Below, in pieces: positions 26,266 through 33,893 of a stretch of DNA of 64,000 nucleotides (positions are counted from its first letter, which is position 1; each line of letters begins with the position of its first letter). The notes under the pieces are model-generated. The model saw nothing but the letters and a program-made list of their open reading frames with translations. It was not told the origin of the DNA and searched no databases. Origin of the DNA: SW4 sp042466115 (GTDB lineage Bacteria > Pseudomonadota > Alphaproteobacteria > Rhodobacterales > Rhodobacteraceae); assembly GCF_042466115.1 (NCBI RefSeq), contig NZ_JAXHBQ010000001.1, forward strand, positions 3,149,350 through 3,213,349, written 5' to 3'. The position numbers were made by a program, and so were the translations under genes.

Positions 26266-26709
26266 TTATTCCGCAGCGGGTGCGAAAGTGGCCAGATACG
26301 CGTAAAGGTCCGCCGCATCCGTTTCGCTGCGCACTTTGAACGACATCTTGGAGCGCGCGCGCGCATCTTCGGTCACGTCGCGCAGCCACGCGGTTGGGTC
26401 CATGGTGTAGGCCACGAATGTGGCTTCGTCGAACACGGCACCGGTTTCGCCCGCAGCGACGATCGCGTCACCATAGCGGAAATCCTCGACTGTGCCGGGC
26501 GTCGCACCGGCGATCCCGAACAGGTTCGGCCCGACCTTGGCATTGCGGCCAGCAAGCACTTCGCCCTCGGCGTCAGCCACAACGTGACAGGCAACGCATT
26601 GGCGCGCGAACAGGGTTTCGCCGTTGGCGGCATCACCCGAAGCGTGGCTTTCGGCGAAAGCCGATCCGGCGATCACGGTCAAGGCGGCGGCGATTTTCAA
26701 AACGTTCAT
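26266..26709 (-). CDS. soluble c-type cytochrome, class I (c2/c550-like)
   Basis: A 147-residue periplasmic cytochrome. It has a signal peptide (MNVLKIAAALTVIAGSAFA), the haem-binding CVACH motif, the conserved GPNLFGIAG segment, and a distal Met ligand in ARSKMSFKV. The loop lengths fit the cytochrome c2/c550 type that carries electrons to terminal oxidases or other periplasmic reductases. ATG 26709 is chosen over 26721. A strong terminator follows. Confidence 0.88.
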   Translation of the reverse strand: MNVLKIAAALTVIAGSAFAESHASGDAANGETLFARQCVACHVVADAEGEVLAGRNAKVGPNLFGIAGATPGTVEDFRYGDAIVAAGETGAVFDEATFVAYTMDPTAWLRDVTEDARARSKMSFKVRSETDAADLYAYLATFAPAAE

Positions 26710-26776
26710 TCTCAACTCCAATTGGTTACCGGCAGCATCAGGCTGCCATTGGGTCCGGTCGACTATCTAGTCCTGT

Positions 26777-26827
26777 CACGCAGGCCCGTCTAGGGGGGGA
26801 AGGCGCGCCAAACGGTCACGCCTGCGT
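26777..26827. other. nine-base inverted repeat downstream of gatB
   Basis: CACGCAGGC at 26777-26785 is the exact reverse complement of GCCTGCGTG at 26819-26827, immediately beyond the gatB stop. The loop of 33 bases contains a GGCGCGCC palindrome. It could help end the gatB transcript, but there is no T tract. Confidence 0.35.
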
Positions 26828-26830
26828 GGG

Positions 26831-28342
26831 TCAAAGCCCCAGTTTTTCGCTCACCAGTTTGTTGACGGCTGCGGGGTTGGCCTTGCCGCCTGTGGCTTTC
26901 ATCACTTGCCCCACAAACCAGCCCGCCAGTTTCGGATTGGCCTTGGCCTTTTCCACCTGTGCGGGATTGGCGGCAATGATTTCGTCCACGGCTGCTTCGA
27001 TGGCGCCGGTATCGGTGACTTGCTCCATCCCTTCGGTCTTGACGATTTCGACAGGGTCGCGGTCTTGGGTATAGGCGATGTCAAAAACGTCCTTGGCGAT
27101 TTTGCCGCTGATCTTGTCGGACTTGATCAAAGCGACGATCTGCCCAATCCGCACTGCCGAAATCGGGCTTTCATCGATTCCCTTGTCGTCCTTTTTCAAC
27201 CGGCCGAACAATTCGTTGATGACCCAGTTCGCCGCCAGCTTTCCGTCATTGCCCTGCGCAACCTGCTCAAAGAAGGCGGCGTTGGTCACATCGGCGGTCA
27301 ACACGCTTGCGTCATAATCCGACAGTCCAAAATCAGTGATAAAGCGCGCCTTCTTGTCGTCGGGCAGTTCGGGCAGGGAGGCGGAAATGTCATCAACCCA
27401 CGCCTGTTCAATTTCCAGCGGTAGCAGATCGGGATCGGGGAAATAGCGGTAATCATGCGCTTCTTCCTTGGAACGCATGGATCGTGTTTCGTTCTTGTCT
27501 GGATCATACAGGCGGGTTTCCTGAACGATCTTGCCCCCGTCTTCCAGAATGGCAATCTGGCGGCGGGCCTCGACGTCAATCGCGGCCTGAATGAAACGGG
27601 TGGAGTTCATGTTCTTGATCTCGCAGCGCGTGCCAAGATGGCCGAAGTCCTGCGTGGCCTGATATTTCTCGTAATCACCGGGGCGGCAGACCGATACGTT
27701 CACATCGGCGCGCAGGTTGCCGTTTTGCATATTGCCGTCACAGGTGCCCAGATAACGCAGGATCTGGCGTAGTTTCAGAACATAGGCCGCAGCCTCGTCC
27801 GCGCCGCGAATATCGGGGCGGGAAACGATCTCCATCAAGGCGACGCCCGTGCGGTTCAGATCGACAAACGACATGTTCGGGTCCATGTCGTGAATGGATT
27901 TGCCCGCGTCCTGTTCAAGGTGGATACGTTCGATACGCACAAGGCGCGCCAGCCCGTTGCCCATTTCAACCAGCACTTCGCCTTCGCCGACGATCGGGTG
28001 GTAAAGCTGGGAAATCTGATAGCCCTGCGGCAGATCGGGGTAGAAGTAATTCTTGCGGTCAAAGGCAGACATCAGGTTGATCTGTGCCTTCAGGCCCAGC
28101 CCGGTGCGCACGGCCTGCGCAACGCAGCCTTCGTTGATCACCGGCAACATGCCCGGCATGCCCGCGTCCACAAAGGCCACGTTGGAATTGGGTTCGGCCC
28201 CGAACAGGGTCGATGCGCCGGAAAACAGTTTCGCCGCTGTGGCGACCTGTGCATGGACCTCAAGCCCGATCACCAGTTCCCAATCGTGTTTCGCACCAGC
28301 GATTACCTTGGGTTTGGGGGCGTCATAAGTCAGGTCAAGCAT
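26831..28342 (-). CDS. gatB: Asp-tRNA(Asn)/Glu-tRNA(Gln) amidotransferase subunit B
   Basis: GatB is the tRNA-binding kinase subunit of GatCAB, which converts Glu-tRNA(Gln) to Gln-tRNA(Gln). The 503-residue protein starts WELVIGLEVHAQV and has the GatB core KNYFYPDLPQGYQISQ, EQDAGKSIHDM, LMEIVSRPD and EIKNMNSTRFI, and the C-terminal YqeY-like domain ending with AWFVGQVMKATGG-like sequence. Full length. gatA and gatC are not adjacent, as is common in alphaproteobacteria. Confidence 0.96.
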   Translation of the reverse strand: MLDLTYDAPKPKVIAGAKHDWELVIGLEVHAQVATAAKLFSGASTLFGAEPNSNVAFVDAGMPGMLPVINEGCVAQAVRTGLGLKAQINLMSAFDRKNYFYPDLPQGYQISQLYHPIVGEGEVLVEMGNGLARLVRIERIHLEQDAGKSIHDMDPNMSFVDLNRTGVALMEIVSRPDIRGADEAAAYVLKLRQILRYLGTCDGNMQNGNLRADVNVSVCRPGDYEKYQATQDFGHLGTRCEIKNMNSTRFIQAAIDVEARRQIAILEDGGKIVQETRLYDPDKNETRSMRSKEEAHDYRYFPDPDLLPLEIEQAWVDDISASLPELPDDKKARFITDFGLSDYDASVLTADVTNAAFFEQVAQGNDGKLAANWVINELFGRLKKDDKGIDESPISAVRIGQIVALIKSDKISGKIAKDVFDIAYTQDRDPVEIVKTEGMEQVTDTGAIEAAVDEIIAANPAQVEKAKANPKLAGWFVGQVMKATGGKANPAAVNKLVSEKLGL

Positions 28343-28515
28343 GGGGTGATCCTTTGGGCGTCAACGGTGATTGAATAGGGGGTCTGGCGCAGGGCTTCAA
28401 GGCGTTGATGCGCGCCTTACCGCCCAAAATGGCCCCGCGCGTAGGGGGTGGGCTAGACGGAACCGTGGATTCCTTTGCATCTGACAGGATCATCAACAGC
28501 CCATGGCTTGAAATC

Positions 28516-29127
28516 ATGACATTTTCTGCGCGTTCCCTGATTCTTTGTGCCGCCCTTGGCGCACTTGTCTCTGCCTGTAGCGCCCCCGAGGCCGCCACCC
28601 CCACCGCCGAACTGACAGCCGAAAGCTTTCCCGCCGCGATGCGCTGGGATCATTCGGCGCAAAGTGATGCATGGACCGCCGCCACCTTCACGGCGCTCGA
28701 AACCCACGGATCGCCGCTGCTAGATCTGGTCCCTGCCGATATCGCCAGCTGGTGCCCCGCATACCCTGACGCGGATGAAGAACAGCGCGCGGCTTTCTGG
28801 GCCGGGATGCTCAGCACGCTTGCCAAACACGAAAGCACATGGAATCCGCAGGCCGTTGGCGGCGGCGGGCGCTGGTTTGGTCTTGTGCAGATTGCCCCAG
28901 CCACCGCGCGCGGATATGGCTGTGCAGCCGGTTCAGGCGCGGCATTGCAGGACGGGTCTGCGAACCTGTCCTGTGCGGTGCGCATTGCCGCCGTGACGGT
29001 GCCGCGTGATGGGGTCGTTGCTGCTGGCGGGCGCGGTTTGGCCGCCGATTGGGGGCCGTTCCACAGTGCCGCCAAACGCGAAGACATGCGCGCCTGGGTA
29101 TCGGCCCAGTCCTATTGCCAACCTTAA
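28516..29127 (+). CDS. lipoprotein with SLT-like lytic transglycosylase domain
   Basis: A 203-residue putative lipoprotein: signal peptide with lipobox LVSACS (Cys near residue 20), then a single lysozyme-like domain with ALAKHESTWNPQAVG..WFGLVQIAPATARGYGC. The catalytic Glu would be the E of KHEST. Several Cys (SWC, YGC, LSC, SYC) probably form disulfides. It may cleave peptidoglycan at the envelope. ATG 28516 is chosen for the signal peptide. The next gene is a clear paralogue. Confidence 0.8.
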   Translation: MTFSARSLILCAALGALVSACSAPEAATPTAELTAESFPAAMRWDHSAQSDAWTAATFTALETHGSPLLDLVPADIASWCPAYPDADEEQRAAFWAGMLSTLAKHESTWNPQAVGGGGRWFGLVQIAPATARGYGCAAGSGAALQDGSANLSCAVRIAAVTVPRDGVVAAGGRGLAADWGPFHSAAKREDMRAWVSAQSYCQP

Positions 29128-29201
29128 GGGTAGGCCGCAAGCCACCGATAGCGCGCGATTTTTCTTGATTGCGCGTGCCAAAACGGTGCAGTGTCCCGCT
29201 C

Positions 29202-30005
29202 ATGTCTGCAAGAACGATCATCCTGGGGGGGATTATCGCGGCACTGTTCGGGATGTCCGCCGTGGCGCAATCATCCCCGCAAGCGCCTGTGCGCCCCCTG
29301 TCACGCGCCGATGCCGTTGAAATGCGCATCGCCGCTGAGCGGGCGCGACTGGCTGCGATCCGTCCCGTTACCCGCCCCGCGCATATGCTGCGCTATCCGG
29401 TTGTCATCGAAACCACGCCGCCTTCGGTGCGCCCCGTGGCGCGGGCATCATTTCAGCCCCGCGCACGCTGGGATTTCCACCCCAACGGTGAACTCTGGAC
29501 CCGTGCGGCCATGTCGGCCATCGCGATGCACGGCCAGCCACTTGAAACAACCGTGCCGCGCGACATTGAAGCATGGTGCCCTGCCTATACCGATAACCCG
29601 CCCGAACTGCGGCGTGCGTTCTGGGCGGGCATGATGTCGGCACTGGCCAAGCACGAAAGCACCTATCGCCCAGATGCGGTGGGGGGCGGCAATCTGTGGT
29701 TCGGCCTGCTGCAAATCTATCCCGACACGGCGCGCCGTTATGGCTGTCGAGCCCGCACCGGTGACGCACTGACCGACCCCGAAGACAACCTGTCTTGTGC
29801 GGCCCGTATCATGGCCGTGACCGTGCCGCGTGACCGCGCCGTGGCTTTGCATGACGGGCGTTGGCGCGGGGTGGCGGCCGATTGGGGCCCAATGACGAAC
29901 CGCGGCAAGATCGCGGAAATGTCGGCCTGGACGCGCCAGCAAACCTATTGCGTGCCGTTGGAATCGATCCGCCCACGGATGCGCCCTGTGGGTCTTGGCG
30001 GCTAA
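29202..30005 (+). CDS. secreted SLT-like lytic transglycosylase, paralogue
   Basis: A 267-residue exported protein with a signal peptide ending AVAQ, an Ala/Arg/Pro-rich spacer (about 25-95) and a C-terminal domain nearly colinear with the gene upstream: WCPAY, RAFWAGMMSALAKHEST, WFGLLQIYPDTARRYGC, LSCAARIMAVTVPRD and ADWGP all recur. The putative catalytic Glu is in KHEST. The two genes are a tandem duplication in which one became a lipoprotein and the other has a long spacer. Ends four bases inside the convergent gene. Confidence 0.78.
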   Translation: MSARTIILGGIIAALFGMSAVAQSSPQAPVRPLSRADAVEMRIAAERARLAAIRPVTRPAHMLRYPVVIETTPPSVRPVARASFQPRARWDFHPNGELWTRAAMSAIAMHGQPLETTVPRDIEAWCPAYTDNPPELRRAFWAGMMSALAKHESTYRPDAVGGGNLWFGLLQIYPDTARRYGCRARTGDALTDPEDNLSCAARIMAVTVPRDRAVALHDGRWRGVAADWGPMTNRGKIAEMSAWTRQQTYCVPLESIRPRMRPVGLGG

Positions 30006-30433
30006 ACCCCCAGCAGCGAAAACGGATTGCGTTCGGTTTTGACATTCGCTGCGTTCAGGGCCGCCTCGAGGTCGTCCACGGGGGGTTGCGTGTCGGGTGG
30101 CAGGCGCAGTTTGCGCCCGTCCACCATCACCGCCGCAATCCGGTAAGACATATCAAGGCGGCGGTCGATCCGCACTTTGGCGATATCTTGCAAGGGGATT
30201 GCGCCGCTGTGTTTGCCCGATTGCCAGCGCAGGCTGGTGTCGTCGACGCTGATATGGCTTTGGCGGTTGCTGACCATATCCCAGATCGCGGGCAGGGTGA
30301 ACAACAGGATCGCTGCCGCGATCCACCACGCCAGTGAAATCACGATCACCGCTGACAGAACCACAAGCCAGATCGCCACTAAAAGCAAAGCCGCCGGCGC
30401 GCTACGCCCGGATCGCGTGAAGGTAAAGCTCAT
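30002..30433 (-). CDS. small membrane protein, PH-like
   Basis: A 143-residue protein with two adjacent N-terminal membrane helices (about 14-33 and 34-52) followed by a strand-rich soluble region: HISVDDTSLRWQSGKHSGAIPLQDIAKVRI, broken here only by my reading of the fold. The layout (membrane hairpin followed by a small beta domain) resembles bacterial PH-like membrane proteins, but that is a shape-based inference. Its start overlaps the stop of the next minus-strand gene by four bases, so the pair is translationally coupled. Confidence 0.6.
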   Translation of the reverse strand: MSFTFTRSGRSAPAALLLVAIWLVVLSAVIVISLAWWIAAAILLFTLPAIWDMVSNRQSHISVDDTSLRWQSGKHSGAIPLQDIAKVRIDRRLDMSYRIAAVMVDGRKLRLPPDTQPPVDDLEAALNAANVKTERNPFSLLGV

Positions 30434-30954
30434 TTGATGCGAAACGCCCGTTTGATGTCAGCCAGCGCATCGCGTTGTTTGTCGCTTAGGCCCGCAGGGC
30501 CGGTGATCTTGCCCAGCACTGTCAAAAGTGGATCAACCTGCGCAACCCCGTCCAGTTTCATCAGTTTGCGCGACAGGCGGGCGATGGCAGGTTGTGGCCC
30601 GCCACATTCGCTGACAAACCAATGGCCCAGCACGCTCATTTCTTCGGCCTCCGCGGTATCGGCGCGCAGGGTCGTGCGCAACTGCAAGGTCAGGGCGGCG
30701 CGCTGTTCGGCGGTGGGCAGGTCGTCAAGCTCCAGAAAGGCGGTCGCAAGGGCGGCGATGGCAAGGCGCGGATCGTCAATGCTTTCGACAGGGTGAACGT
30801 TGGTGCGGCGCACAAAGCCGAAACGCCGCGCGGCAAGACGCACATCATTGGCCATATCAACGACATCATGGGCGACATCGGCCGCGTTACGCGCGCGGAT
30901 CACAAAGAAATACACAGCTGCGGCGATCCCCGCCAAGGCAATCAGAAAAGGCAT
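30430..30954 (-). CDS. membrane-anchored helical protein, TerB-like
   Basis: A 174-residue protein with one N-terminal membrane helix (MPFLIALAGIAAAVYFFVI) and an all-helical soluble region. The segment DDPRLAIAALATAFLELDD and the C-terminal LSDKQRDALADIKRAF have the look of a TerB-like helical domain, but I cannot confirm family membership. Coupled to the gene downstream by a four-base overlap and 35 bases downstream of pepN. Confidence 0.6.
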   Translation of the reverse strand: MPFLIALAGIAAAVYFFVIRARNAADVAHDVVDMANDVRLAARRFGFVRRTNVHPVESIDDPRLAIAALATAFLELDDLPTAEQRAALTLQLRTTLRADTAEAEEMSVLGHWFVSECGGPQPAIARLSRKLMKLDGVAQVDPLLTVLGKITGPAGLSDKQRDALADIKRAFRIK

Positions 30955-30989
30955 AATTCAACAGACTTTCAAAAGGTTGCCATGCAACG

Positions 30990-33539
30990 TTAACCCAAAA
31001 TACGCGCCACCATCTCGCCCGTATCGGGCGATAGTCCCTTGGTTTTGCCAATCCGGTCAAGGGCCACGCGCATCCTGGCCTGCCGGTCGGGGCCAAAGCG
31101 GCGCCATGTTTCAAACGCCGCCGTCATGCGGGCGGCGGTTTGCGGGTTGGCAGGGTCAAGTTTGATCAGCCAGTCGGCCAGCAGATCATAGCCTGCACCA
31201 TCGGCTGCGTGAAAGCCGGCCGTATTGCCCGCAAGCGCGCCAAAGACCGACCGAAACCGGTTGGGATTGCGCCAGTCAAACAGCGCGTGCTGCGTGAGGG
31301 TCCGGGCGGTTTGTGCCGCCTGTTCGGGGGCAGCATTGGCAACCTGAAGCGCGAACCACTTGTCCATCACCAGCCGGTCAGCCTGCCACTGATCATAAAA
31401 TGCCTGCACCTGATCGTCGCCCTTTCCAGTGGCCAAAAGGCACGACAGCGCCGCCAGTTGCTGCGTCATGTTGTCGGCCGCCGCGTATTGCTGCGCGGCC
31501 TGCGCGCCGCCATCAAGGCGGGTGATAAAGGCCAGAACCGCATTGCCAAGCGCGCGGTTTCCCGCAGCCGCGGCATCGGGCGAATAGGGGCCATCCACCT
31601 GATTTTGCGCGTAAATACGCGGCAAGATGTCTTGCAGGTGCTGGGCAATCTGCACGCGCAGCGCCTCGTGGGCGTGATAGATCGCTGTTGGATCGGGCGT
31701 GTGCCCTGCATCCGCCAGCGTCTGTGCCGTGTCGTCCTCGCTTGGCAGTGACAGCACCAGCGCGCGAAACGCCGGATCAAGGCTGTCATCGCGCAAAACC
31801 GCCGCCAATCCGTCAAGATAGGCGCGCGGGGCGGGGGCGCCCTGCGTGACGATGGCTTGCATGACATCGCGCGCCAGTGCGCGCCCCGCGTCCCATTTGT
31901 TGAACGGATCGGTGTCATGAGCCAGCAAAAAGGCGCGTTCATCCATGCTGCTGTCGCGTTCCAAAATCACCGGCGCTGAAAAGCCGCGCAAGATTGACGG
32001 GAACGGGCGGGCCGCAAGCCCGGTGAACGTGAAACTTTGGGTCGCTTCGGTCATTTCCAGAATGCGCGTGGCGACCGCTTCGGATCCATCGGGGTTCAGC
32101 AAGCCCACCGCTATCGGAATGACCTGCGGCAGTTTTTCGTCCTGTCCGGGTGTTGGATTGGTTTTCTGTTCAAAATGAAGCGTATAGACGCCATCCTTAA
32201 AGTCATCTGTGACCGCCACGCGCGGCGTGCCTGCCTGCGCATACCAGCGTTTGAACTGTGTCAGGTCGCGGCCCGTGGCGTCTTCAAATACCGCCAACCA
32301 GTCCTCGATTGTGGCGGCATCGCCGTCGTGGCGGCTGAAATACAGATCAAGGGCGCGCGTGTAATCCGCGTCACCCACCAGTCGTTTCAGCATGCCGATC
32401 AATTCGGCGCCCTTTTCATAGACGGTGATGGTGTAAAAGTTGTTGATCTCGATGAAACTTTCCGGCCGCACGGGGTGGGCAAGCGGGCCGTTGTCCTCGC
32501 GGAACTGGCGCGCGCGCAACAGGATCGCATCCTCGATCCGTTTCACTGCATGGCTGCGCATGTCGCCGGTGAACTGCTGGTCGCGAAACACGGTCAGCCC
32601 TTCCTTGAGGCACAGCTGAAACCAGTCACGACAGGTAATCCGGTTGCCGGTCCAGTTGTGGAAATACTCGTGCGCGATCACCGCTTCGATGCGTTCAAAG
32701 TCTCGGTCGGTCGATGTCGCAGGCGAGGCCAAAATCAGCGCCGAGTTGAAAATGTTCAATCCCTTGTTCTCCATTGCCCCTGCATTGAAGTCATCGACAG
32801 CGACAATGTTGAAAATGTCCAAGTCATAGGCGCGGCCATACACGTCCTCGTCCCATTTCATTGATGCCTTGAGCGCCTCCAGACCAAAGGCACACTTCCC
32901 CTCGTCCCCCGGGCGCACCCAGATATTGAGCGCCACTTCGCGCCCCTCCATCGTTGTGAAACTGTCACTGGTGGCAACCAGATCACCGGCGACAAGCGCG
33001 AACAGATAGGCGGGTTTGGGCCATGGATCGTGCCATTCAGCGAACCCTGCGCCCTGCGCCACCGGATCGCCGTTGGACAGCAGCACGGGCAGATCGCTTT
33101 CCACACGCACCGTGAAAACGGCCATCACATCGGGGCGGTCGGGATAATAGGTGATGCGGCGGAACCCTTCGGCTTCGCACTGGGTGCAATACATGCCGTT
33201 GGACATGTAAAGTCCCTCAAGGGCCGTGTTGGCTTCGGGGTCGATTTCAACCTCGGCCTCCCACAGGAACGGGCCGTCGGGCACGGCGCAGGTTAACCCT
33301 TTGTCAGTGACGTCAGGTGTCACGGCCACGCCGTCAATCTTGGCGGAAATCAGCCTAAGGTGTTCACCGTGCAGGAAAAATTCGCCACCTGCGCTGGCAG
33401 GATTGGGGCGGAACGCAATTTTGCTGATCACCCGCGTGCCATTGGGCGATAGCCGGAATGTCAGCGCAACACTGTCGATCACCCACGGATACGGCGCGTA
33501 ATCGGCCAGATAGATGGTCTGCGGGGTGGCGTCTTTCAT
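30990..33539 (-). CDS. pepN: aminopeptidase N, M1 family
   Basis: The broad-specificity zinc aminopeptidase, 849 residues, cytoplasmic. Motifs are the exopeptidase GAMENKGLNIFN and zinc site HEYFH (His290, Glu291, His294) continuing to the third ligand Glu in CLKEGLTVF. The N-terminus MKDATPQTIYLADYAPYPW is the usual E. coli-type PepN start, preceded by GAGG; much longer in-frame extensions exist upstream but overlap another gene and have no homology. The C-terminal helical repeats ending TGEMVARILG are intact. Confidence 0.96.
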   Translation of the reverse strand: MKDATPQTIYLADYAPYPWVIDSVALTFRLSPNGTRVISKIAFRPNPASAGGEFFLHGEHLRLISAKIDGVAVTPDVTDKGLTCAVPDGPFLWEAEVEIDPEANTALEGLYMSNGMYCTQCEAEGFRRITYYPDRPDVMAVFTVRVESDLPVLLSNGDPVAQGAGFAEWHDPWPKPAYLFALVAGDLVATSDSFTTMEGREVALNIWVRPGDEGKCAFGLEALKASMKWDEDVYGRAYDLDIFNIVAVDDFNAGAMENKGLNIFNSALILASPATSTDRDFERIEAVIAHEYFHNWTGNRITCRDWFQLCLKEGLTVFRDQQFTGDMRSHAVKRIEDAILLRARQFREDNGPLAHPVRPESFIEINNFYTITVYEKGAELIGMLKRLVGDADYTRALDLYFSRHDGDAATIEDWLAVFEDATGRDLTQFKRWYAQAGTPRVAVTDDFKDGVYTLHFEQKTNPTPGQDEKLPQVIPIAVGLLNPDGSEAVATRILEMTEATQSFTFTGLAARPFPSILRGFSAPVILERDSSMDERAFLLAHDTDPFNKWDAGRALARDVMQAIVTQGAPAPRAYLDGLAAVLRDDSLDPAFRALVLSLPSEDDTAQTLADAGHTPDPTAIYHAHEALRVQIAQHLQDILPRIYAQNQVDGPYSPDAAAAGNRALGNAVLAFITRLDGGAQAAQQYAAADNMTQQLAALSCLLATGKGDDQVQAFYDQWQADRLVMDKWFALQVANAAPEQAAQTARTLTQHALFDWRNPNRFRSVFGALAGNTAGFHAADGAGYDLLADWLIKLDPANPQTAARMTAAFETWRRFGPDRQARMRVALDRIGKTKGLSPDTGEMVARILG

Positions 33540-33629
33540 GGGAACCTCGGGGCTGTTTGGCTGGACGGTAGGGCCGCATTGACGGCGCTGCAAGGGTTGA
33601 CCCCACGCGCCGCGCGCTAGGTCAGGGGC

Positions 33630-33797
33630 ATGGCAAAATCCGTGCGAAAATCCGATCTCCCCGTCAGGACCTGCGCCACCTGCGGGCGGCCGTTCAATTG
33701 GCGGCGCAAATGGGCCAGGGTTTGGGCCGAGGTCCGCTATTGCAGCGCGCGTTGCCGCACCCAACGGCGATCTTTCGCAAAACCGAAAGAAACCTAG
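33630..33797 (+). CDS. DUF2256 small zinc-finger-like protein
   Basis: A 55-residue protein read directly from the bases: ATG at 33630, TAG at 33795. It contains the full DUF2256 signature: TCATCGRPFNWRRKWARVW followed by EVRYCSARCR, giving a CxxC and a CxxxC pair suited to bind zinc. The function of the family is not established; members are often near flavin or photolyase genes. It is divergent from pepN and convergent with nothing; glcB follows on the same strand after 96 bases. Confidence 0.88.
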   Translation: MAKSVRKSDLPVRTCATCGRPFNWRRKWARVWAEVRYCSARCRTQRRSFAKPKET

Positions 33798-33893
33798 TGT
33801 TGAATCACACAAATTATCGCGCCTGCGCGCGTTGCCCATGGCGGGGCGTTTGAGTATGTGTGCCACAGTATACAAAACCACGAGGACCATAGC

